DNA of 64,000 bases. It comes from Thermothelomyces thermophilus ATCC 42464. Lineage: Eukaryota; Ascomycota; Sordariomycetes; Sordariales; Chaetomiaceae. The stretch spans positions 1,860,001 through 1,924,000 of the forward strand of contig NC_016475.1 of the NCBI RefSeq assembly GCF_000226095.1. The letters run 5' to 3'. Below the pieces are notes generated by a model. It made no database searches, was not told where the DNA came from, and worked only from the letters and a program-made list of their open reading frames with translations. This document shows, piece after piece, positions 57,389 to 64,000 of this stretch. The position numbers and the translations under genes are program-made. The stretch's first letter is position 1. Each line of letters opens with the position of its first letter.

Positions 57389-58271
57389 CGCCGCAGCTTT
57401 CTCGGACCAACCACTCCACTTTCGCCGCCGAAGCCGAAGACTTCTTCTCTCCGCCCGACCACAAACTTCTTATTACACTCCCCTCCCTGGCGTTGATGCA
57501 ATGAAGCACAGAGTGGCAGTAATATGTGTAAAGCGTTATTTGGCGGCTCCAGAACCGACCGAGAAGAGCTACTGGATTGGATTGTGGTCTCTTGGGTCGG
57601 GTTCGATTTTGAAAGAACAGCGGTGGTTGATCCTAGGGTTCTCTCGTTTTAGAAAATTTTAGACCGTACTTGTCGTTCCTTCCGCTTGTGAGAAAGAGGC
57701 AGTTAATAAAACTGTTAACCCTATGCGAAGTAAATAGTCTGAACGTGCGGTCTTGCCGGATCGGGGGGGTTGGGGGAACGGGTTCTCGAAAGTTTACAAA
57801 TGGGTTTGTATGTACGGAGTAGTATTCAGTATTCGGACTCCGTGTAACCCGTAATTATCTTATCAACTTTGTAGAGGCAGCTCTGCACAAACCCCGAGGT
57901 CTACGCTAACCACTTCCAGCACTAGCGTTCTCAACAGCCCTGCCGACAGGGGTAAGCCCCTCCTGTATCACCGACGTCCTCGCAACGGCGGGGTAAGAGG
58001 GCGACCCCTCCGTAAGACCCTCCAAAAATTGCGCCAGCGGAACAGGCAAGTACCCAACTTTATCAACCGCGTATATTACACACCAGGCAACAAGGGAGGC
58101 CAATAATCAGGGCCGGTGGCAGATAAAAAAAAACAAAAAAAAAAAAAAAACCAACACCACTCGCACTCCCTCCGTCCGAACTCTTCCTCATTCGTAACGT
58201 CGCAAGAAGCTCAGTAGCCCCCCTTCCCATCTCTCTCTTCCACTCTCTTCCGACCGCCGCCGCCGCCCAGA
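57389..58271. promoter_or_regulatory. Divergent promoter region, CTR86 / MTAP
   Basis: It contains a GTACGGAGTA word at 57812-57821, an AT-rich middle part and an A-rich tract (58127-58150) about 120 bp before the MTAP start, followed by a CT-rich leader. A 65-codon frame lies on the minus strand at 57906-58103. Confidence 0.5.
57906..58103 (-). CDS. Possible small protein, 65 aa, unrecognised
   Basis: The minus-strand frame starts MASLVAWCVIYAVDKVGYLP and ends NASAGSG. It has a hydrophobic N-terminal stretch followed by an amphipathic segment and reads less randomly than other short frames in the spacers. It sits in a promoter region with no recognised homology, so it may be chance. Confidence 0.25.
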   Translation of the reverse strand: MASLVAWCVIYAVDKVGYLPVPLAQFLEGLTEGSPSYPAVARTSVIQEGLTPVGRAVENASAGSG

Positions 58272-59370
58272 ATGACTGTCGACGTCCAATCCCTCCCCAC
58301 CGTCTTCGACCGTAAGTTCGCCCCTTCCTACCCGTTTCTTTCCGTCTGGGTCTTCCTCCCCTGCCTAAAGCGACCGACCCTCCTGTGTTGAGCGGCGGAA
58401 TGGAAAACTAACAGAGCAATTCACTCACTCACTCTTTCTCTCTCTCACTCTCTCTCACTCTCTCTCGTGCGCAGGGCCGGTCCACATTGCCGTGATCGGC
58501 GGCACCGGTCTGTCCTCGCTCCCGGGCTACCACGCCGTCGCGGCCCTCTCGCCGAGCACGCCGTGGGGCAACCCGTCGTCGCCGATCCTGATCCTCGAGC
58601 ACGCGGGCGTGCCGGTGGCCTTCCTGGCCCGCCACGGCCTGCACCACCAGCTCGCGCCGCACGAGGTGCCCTCGCGCGCCAACATCGCGGCGCTCCGCTC
58701 CATCGGCGTGCGCACCGTCATCGCCTTCTCCGCCGTCGGCTCGCTGCAGGAGCACATCAAGCCCATGGACTTTGTCGTCCCGGACCAGATCATCGACCGC
58801 ACCAAGGGCGTCCGCCCCTTCACCTTCTTCGAGGGCGGCGTGGTCGGCCACGTCGGCTTCGCCGACCCCTTCGACGCCCGCCTGGCCGCCGTCGTGCGGC
58901 GCTGCGCCGCCAGCATGCGCGGCGACGGCGTCGTCCTGCACAGCGGCGGCACCGTCGTCTGCATGGAGGGGCCCCAGTTCAGCACGCGCGCCGAGAGCCA
59001 CATGTACCGCGCCTGGGGCGGCTCCGTCATCAACATGAGCGCCCTGCCCGAGGCGAAGCTGGCCCGCGAGGCCGAGCTGGCGTACCAGATGATCTGCATG
59101 GCCACCGACTACGACTGCTGGCACTCGACCGAGGACGTCGACGTCGCCATGGTGATGAAATACATGGCCGCCAACAGCGAGAACGCCAAGCACCTGGTGG
59201 GCGCCGTGCTGGACGAGTTATGCAAGCAGGAGAACAGCGATCTGGTGCTCGCCAAGCACTGGGAAGGCAGCGCTCAGGGGGCGGTCAAGTTCATGACCAA
59301 GCCCGCCGGACGGGACCCCGAGGCGATGAAGAGGGTCGAGTTTCTGTTTCCTGGATTCTGGAATGAATAA
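58272..59370 (+). CDS. MEU1: S-methyl-5'-thioadenosine phosphorylase (MTAP)
   Basis: MTAP cleaves methylthioadenosine to adenine and methylthioribose-1-phosphate in the methionine salvage pathway. The exons are 58272-58311 and 58475-59370 (311 aa). The 40-nt first exon encodes MTVDVQSLPTVFD plus one base, and the next exon resumes PVHIAVIGGTGLSSLPGY. The purine-phosphorylase signature FLARHGLHHQLAPHEVPSRA is present, with GPQFSTRAESHMYRAWG and the MICMATDYDCW block around the substrate site. The intron (163 nt) contains a CTCTCTCA tandem up to its acceptor. The coding exon is very GC-rich, which produces long shadow frames on both strands. The stop codon overlaps an AATAAA. Confidence 0.96.
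58421..58466. repeat. CT-rich TCTCTCAC tandem in the MTAP intron
   Basis: Tandem TCACTCAC and CTCTCTCA units fill the 3' end of the intron and form an unusually long polypyrimidine tract directly before the GCAG acceptor. Confidence 0.85.
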
Positions 59371-59821
59371 AAAACGGCGCGGTCGGCTTCTTTTGGGGAC
59401 GAGTTCTCCGGTTGGGCGTCTTGGGAAGGGTGGCAGCACGGATTGATTGATAGACCAAGTCCGAGAGATAGACTTTGTCGCTAGGAACATAGATATATAT
59501 CTATAGACCAGTTGCCTGACAGGCCATGGTACGACGCGAGGCGGTAACTTCTCCGGCCAGCGCTGTCCGAGACATGCATTCCCAAAGTATGTTATGTGTA
59601 TTTGTATAGGAAATCTTCTCCGGGTATCCCAATTGCATCCGCACCATCCATCCTCCAGCCATCATCACACAAACACGCACCAAACAAAACAAACAAAATT
59701 TAACACGCCCCGACAACACCAAGAAGAGCGCGCTGTGCAAAACAATCACAAACAAAATCAAGGAGGGGAAAAAAAAAGGAACCGTACACCACACTTCTCC
59801 TCCCCGTCTTTCCACAGTCCA
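59371..59821. other. Convergent spacer, MTAP / MED13
   Basis: This 451-bp stretch has AC-rich and CAAACAAAA runs near 59680-59760. No gene was seen. Confidence 0.5.
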
Positions 59822-62800
59822 TCACATCAATAGATACAACGCCCTTACAGCCTTCTCCACAACAGCCACATGCCAGGGCCTCACATCTACATCGCGCTCC
59901 GTCACGCCCCTCGCCCGAGCCAACGTGCCTAGGCCCCTGAAATACGTCAACATCTCCCTTAGCAAGACATCATACATGGCCCTCGCGTTGTCGCTGTAGA
60001 CCACGTTCACCTCCATCGCAACCGGAGCATCGTCCTGTCTCGGGCCGGACCGCTTCACCAGGTACCCGCTCGCGAGGGCCGGGTTGAGGTCCGTGAGGGA
60101 CGCCGAGTTGTTGAGTCTGTGCGAGACAACCACGCCCCAGGTGGTCTCCGTCACGTCGACGAGCGTGGTGTCGCCGTCCGCATCGGACTGGCTTGTCTGG
60201 GATGCCGGTTGTTGCTGTTGTTGTTGTTGTTGCTGGGAGGAGTCGCCGCCGGGGGTCGTGGCACCGGCTGGGGTGCCTGTGTTGCCAACTGGCGTGGACG
60301 GGTTTCCGGATTGGTCCGGGGAGAGGACGGATGGTGGCTGCGGGGTGGAGACTGGCGTCGTGTAGAAGACGGAGGGAGCGGATAGTGGAATCGTAGCGGC
60401 GGGAGGGATAAGTTGGAGGGATGGGTCGGTTTCGACCGTGAGGAGGACTAAGCTAACATTGGCGCGGCTCTCGGTCTGGGCCATGGCCGTCCAGAGCTCC
60501 ATTTCGTGTTGGTCCATCGGGCCGCATTTGGTGACGACCACGCGCCAATGAACCTTGCAAGTTGAGATCAGATCGTGCGTCGTTTCCCAGATCTCATGCA
60601 GGGCATCCCCGAGAGCCCTCGACAACGGTCTGCCTCTCCTGCCGAGGCAGTACGAAGCCATTGACTGAGTGCTGCCCCTGTTGTCTGTCCAGGCGGCGGT
60701 GACCCAGCGCTCGTCGACGCTCCTCGCGTAGGCGACGTGGATGCACGAGTTCTCCCGGAGGAGGTTCGGCGATGGCGTGGCGGCGAGCTTGAAGTCGATC
60801 CCACGAGGCAGGGCTCGCTCAAGCATGATAGCCGGCGAAGGCATGGGGCCGCCGAAGAGCGCACATCGATCATAGGTCTCGACGCAGAGCCTAGCGCAGT
60901 CCGACGGCGACAGCACGACCAGTGACGTCTCTGTTGCCACGGCATCGAGCGGTACGAGCTGAAGCACCAGCTCATTGGTCACCTGCTTCTTTCTGTCCGC
61001 CATGCACCGCTTATACTGCTCGAAGAGCTCCTGGAAGGCAGAGCACGAGTCCACAATCGAGCCGGGGTTGTCTGGCGCGTATGCAAAGTAAACAACCAGG
61101 TTCCTTTCTGACATGGATAAGCCAGAAAGAGACATGGCGAGATTCGTCATTTGGTCGGTGTACGCCGATCGTGCTCGAGGCTGGTTGAGTCCCGGAGAGA
61201 CAGCATCATGATCCGACGAGAGCAGCACCAGACCGTCCACAATGTTGCCGATGGTGGGCAACCTCTCAAAGGGCCCCAAATGCAGGGACTCGTACGTGCT
61301 CTGGACCCTGTCGAGGAACGCGGAAGCATTGTCCTGCATGCCTTGGGCCTGAGGAACGATGCACACGGCCACCACGCTCTTGGGCCCTTGCACTGGCCCA
61401 AGACCTAGCGTGTCCCAAAAGGAAACGGCCGATGGCAGGACCGAGAGTTGAGTCTCGTAACGCCGAAGCTCGACGTGAGGGGTAGGAATCAGAAATATGC
61501 TCGGCTTGGGGAACTCAGCCGGCCGCACCTGCACCCTCCCGTTAGGCTGTACGAGCAGGGGCACGTCCTGAACCTCTGCCAGCGGACGGAGCCGGCATCC
61601 GACCGCCGCCGCCAAGGACCGTGGTAGAGCTTTTTGCAAACCATTTATGGAGCAGCGGGTTGCCTTGACCAAGCTTCGGCGCAGATCTTGGACCTCTGAG
61701 CTTGGGCGCGGTGTAGCCAGTTTGAGAAACCCGCTTGCTGCTTGTTCGGTCAGAATCTGAGCCACGGTGATGAAGTCCTCGTCGGAGCTAGACATCCGGA
61801 GCGGCACCGGCTCCGGATCAGCAAAGTATTTCGAAAGGGAAAAATCGGGAATTTCCGAGCTGGACAACCGCGAAAGGTCGACAGGACCGCAGCCCGGGGA
61901 GTCTGCCGATATGTTTTCCAGTTCCCTGAACGAGGCAGCCATCGAAATGACGTCGTCTTCCGGGCGCCTCCGCAACACGCTCGACTTGGCTGGAGAGGAG
62001 GCACGCCCCAACTGTTCCATCGCATCCTCATCCAATGATGGCGAGCTGTCGTCGTCTGACTCCGAGCGCGAGTCATCTTGTTGCTTCGAACTGTTAGAGT
62101 TGGCACTTGCCAACTTTGCCAAAATGGAGCTGATATCTGAAGGAAGCTCCTTCAGATTCTTGCGCTGCTTTATTGAGCCGGAGCCTCTGCCGGGAGTAAG
62201 AGGACCCCCGGGTGGAAGAAGCCTGTTCTCCCTTCCCTTCAGCGCCGCGGATGTGAAGTCAAAGAGCCCCCTTTCCCCGTATTTTCTGATAGCAGGTGAC
62301 AACGCTGGATCAAAATCCACCTTTTCAAAAAGGCTGGGACGCCGAAAGGGCTCTCGTCGCTTCGAAATCGTCAACGACGGAGGGCGAATCGAGGCGCAGA
62401 TCCGTTTGAAGACGGTTTCGCGATTGAAGGGACTAGGATTTCTCTTTATCCCGATCGCAGAATTACGATTAGAGCTTTGTATATTAGTAAGCTGCCGATG
62501 TTCCTCAGCCAGTGTGCTGCGGGCGCGCCTCAACTCTGGTTTGGTGAATTGAGGCGAGATTGGGCGGGCATCCATCTTGCTATCCGTTCCGGCCGAGCCT
62601 TCGGTTTGCTCTTGGAATTGGTGATTATCGTTCTCTTGGTTCCCCATGGTGGATGTCTCTAGCTCCGGGAGTCCGGTCAAGTCCATCTCGCCGGAACCAG
62701 GATTCTCGTCGAAAAAATTGAAGTCAGCATCTGTTAGTTCGTTCCCTTCAAACATGTCTTCGCCAAGGTCTCCGAACAGATTATCCTCGCCAAAGCTGGC

Positions 62801-64000
62801 TGTTGGCTGCTCCAGCCTGGTATCGGCGCCTTCCCAGCCGGCGTTGAAGCCATCCGGGGCCGGGGGGTCGCGCTGGGTGGCCGTGAGGTTATTTCCGGCA
62901 GCGTTCGTTGTAGGTTGGCCGTCCGGGCTCTGAGTCTGGCCGTTATCAAACGACGGTGTAACCCCCGAGAGCTGCACGCCATCCGGAGGAGTCGGGTACA
63001 TGGTGCCTGTCGCACCGGGCGGCCCTCCGTTCGCAGAACCGCGCCAGAGAGCCATGGGCGAGAATCCGTTTGTCTGTGGATTGCCCTTCATGTCCGACGG
63101 TTCGGGATGGTCAAGCTCTGAAGCCACATCCTTCTCCTTCTTCCTCTTGGAGACGACATCTTCCCTCTCCGATACACCCTGGCACCATAGTTTCGCCTGG
63201 TCCAGGGGGTCCAAGTGGGCAGTAGTACCGGTTGTCGCGGGCAGAGCCTTTTCGAGCGACACATCCATCATGGTCTCTATCTTGCGTTTGCGGAAACATA
63301 GCACGGCGGGCCATGGTGCGGTTGTGCCGGAGCCAACAAGCGGTGTTCTTTTCCCATCTGGCCTTTGCTCGTATGGTTTTCGTTGGAAGAAGTGGATATT
63401 CAACCAAGGGCAACCGTCCAGCAACGATGGGGACATGCCGCTCATCTGGAGCAGCTTGCAGCAGGTCGTCTTCAGTTGCAGGAATTTGTCGCTGTGATCT
63501 GACCTGAGCCGGCTGACTTGGGTGTCCGGTGACTGGCCAAACCCGCTGTCGACGACCTGGTTTTCGGTATCCACCACGCCCTGCAGGGTACCGAATGTTC
63601 CAAACGGTGCAGCAAGTACGGTTGGCCCAGCGTGCAGAAGACTCGATCGTAGGACATCAGCAGAGGAAACCAGCCCCTGAAGGATAGACACGTGGAGAGA
63701 GATAACCAGCGACCCGGTGGTGGTCAGATAGGTACGGAAAGTGGCGAGTGCCGAGCTGCGTGGCGCCTGACCCCAGTCGGCATCGCCAGAGTTGAAGACC
63801 TGGGGAGGCAACAACGCAGAACGGCTGTTTAGCAGAATGGCGCCAACGGCGCGGCAAAAGTATGACGTGAGGGATGACAAGACGGCAGTGATGAAGAACT
63901 GGTAGATCTCCCGCGCCGGAACAGATCCGTATCCCTTAGCGTTGCCGACCGGAGTTGACGCAACTTTGCCATCCACGACCACAGGAGTAGGAGGGAAGCT
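59822..64000 (-). CDS. SSN2: Mediator complex subunit 13 (Ssn2/Srb9), partial at 5' end
   Basis: Med13 links the CDK8 kinase module to core Mediator and so controls RNA polymerase II recruitment. The frame is open from the window edge at 64000 to the stop at 59822 (at least 1392 codons with no obvious intron), so the true start lies beyond the window. The first visible residues REIYQFFITAVLSSLTSYFC and LLPPQVFNS belong to the Med13 N-terminal domain. The middle is acidic and Ser/Pro-rich. The C-terminal half holds the PIWI-like module typical of Med13 (VVAVCIVPQAQGMQDNASAF, VHWRVVVTKCGPMDQHEMEL, ESRANVSLVLLTVETDPS) and ends YLLM. A run of nine Gln occurs at about 60210-60236. A GTG near 63982 is not a start; the frame simply continues to the edge. 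Confidence 0.93.
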   Translation of the reverse strand, partial: SFPPTPVVVDGKVASTPVGNAKGYGSVPAREIYQFFITAVLSSLTSYFCRAVGAILLNSRSALLPPQVFNSGDADWGQAPRSSALATFRTYLTTTGSLVISLHVSILQGLVSSADVLRSSLLHAGPTVLAAPFGTFGTLQGVVDTENQVVDSGFGQSPDTQVSRLRSDHSDKFLQLKTTCCKLLQMSGMSPSLLDGCPWLNIHFFQRKPYEQRPDGKRTPLVGSGTTAPWPAVLCFRKRKIETMMDVSLEKALPATTGTTAHLDPLDQAKLWCQGVSEREDVVSKRKKEKDVASELDHPEPSDMKGNPQTNGFSPMALWRGSANGGPPGATGTMYPTPPDGVQLSGVTPSFDNGQTQSPDGQPTTNAAGNNLTATQRDPPAPDGFNAGWEGADTRLEQPTASFGEDNLFGDLGEDMFEGNELTDADFNFFDENPGSGEMDLTGLPELETSTMGNQENDNHQFQEQTEGSAGTDSKMDARPISPQFTKPELRRARSTLAEEHRQLTNIQSSNRNSAIGIKRNPSPFNRETVFKRICASIRPPSLTISKRREPFRRPSLFEKVDFDPALSPAIRKYGERGLFDFTSAALKGRENRLLPPGGPLTPGRGSGSIKQRKNLKELPSDISSILAKLASANSNSSKQQDDSRSESDDDSSPSLDEDAMEQLGRASSPAKSSVLRRRPEDDVISMAASFRELENISADSPGCGPVDLSRLSSSEIPDFSLSKYFADPEPVPLRMSSSDEDFITVAQILTEQAASGFLKLATPRPSSEVQDLRRSLVKATRCSINGLQKALPRSLAAAVGCRLRPLAEVQDVPLLVQPNGRVQVRPAEFPKPSIFLIPTPHVELRRYETQLSVLPSAVSFWDTLGLGPVQGPKSVVAVCIVPQAQGMQDNASAFLDRVQSTYESLHLGPFERLPTIGNIVDGLVLLSSDHDAVSPGLNQPRARSAYTDQMTNLAMSLSGLSMSERNLVVYFAYAPDNPGSIVDSCSAFQELFEQYKRCMADRKKQVTNELVLQLVPLDAVATETSLVVLSPSDCARLCVETYDRCALFGGPMPSPAIMLERALPRGIDFKLAATPSPNLLRENSCIHVAYARSVDERWVTAAWTDNRGSTQSMASYCLGRRGRPLSRALGDALHEIWETTHDLISTCKVHWRVVVTKCGPMDQHEMELWTAMAQTESRANVSLVLLTVETDPSLQLIPPAATIPLSAPSVFYTTPVSTPQPPSVLSPDQSGNPSTPVGNTGTPAGATTPGGDSSQQQQQQQQQPASQTSQSDADGDTTLVDVTETTWGVVVSHRLNNSASLTDLNPALASGYLVKRSGPRQDDAPVAMEVNVVYSDNARAMYDVLLREMLTYFRGLGTLARARGVTERDVDVRPWHVAVVEKAVRALYLLM

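Noticed and set aside
58429-59366. Long frames on both strands overlapping MTAP
   Set aside because: The exon is about 70 percent GC, which removes stops in every frame. Only the MTAP frame has family motifs.

Overview
The window is nuclear DNA from a filamentous ascomycete, most likely a member of the Sordariales (possibly Chaetomiaceae). This is inferred from GC-rich exons, short GT-AG introns of mostly 45-150 nt with CTAAC/CTGAC-type branch sites, the protein set, and the near absence of intact transposons. There is no operon logic: genes lie on both strands with their own spacers, and nothing prokaryotic or viral was seen. All exon models below were built by hand from splice-site signals and reading-frame continuity, and for each model the summed exon length is a multiple of three.

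Layout. 1.3-5.4 kb: AZUL-HECT ubiquitin ligase (E6AP/Hul4 type, +). 5.9-7.8 kb: chaperonin subunit CCT5 (-). 8.7-11.5 kb: ribosome-rescue GTPase HBS1 (+), immediately followed by a 533-bp Tc1/mariner-derived inverted-repeat element. 13.3-15.7 kb: the ER chaperone BiP/Kar2 (+). 16.9-18.0 kb: an unrecognised protein (-) whose probable C-terminal tail is encoded by a hexanucleotide minisatellite. 19.1-20.0 kb: another unrecognised protein (+). 20.7-21.6 kb: a less GC-rich gene of a fungal family with a nuclease-like look (+). 22.6-24.2 kb: SYLF-SH3 actin-patch protein YSC84/LSB3 (-). 25.4-25.8 kb: Golgi SNARE SFT1 (+). 26.4-28.1 kb: ArfGAP AGE2 (-). 28.9-29.6 kb: methionine-R-sulfoxide reductase (+). 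29.8-31.5 kb: an unrecognised three-exon protein (-). 32.3-35.4 kb: chromatin remodeller subunit RSC9 (+). 35.4-40.6 kb: a 5.2-kb gene-poor stretch. 40.6-41.8 kb: an SDR oxidoreductase with an N-terminal extension (+). 44.0-47.1 kb: PAK kinase STE20 (-). 50.1-53.9 kb: multi-KH vigilin SCP160 (+). 54.2-57.4 kb: Ataxin-10/CTR86 homologue (-). 58.3-59.4 kb: methylthioadenosine phosphorylase (+). 59.8 kb to the window end: Mediator subunit MED13/SSN2 (-, its 5' end lies outside).

The genes are mostly housekeeping and cover secretory traffic (BiP, SFT1, AGE2, YSC84), protein folding and turnover (CCT5, HECT ligase, MsrB), translation quality control and mRNA binding (HBS1, SCP160), chromatin and transcription (RSC9, MED13) and signalling (STE20). 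I see no co-regulated cluster and no clearly new multi-gene system. The most unusual signals are the 11-bp palindrome-like word GTACTCCGTAC repeated in spacers across the window, the transposon remnant supplying the HBS1 3' flank, the minisatellite-encoded Asp/Gly tail, and several very small coding exons (10, 18 and 20 nt).
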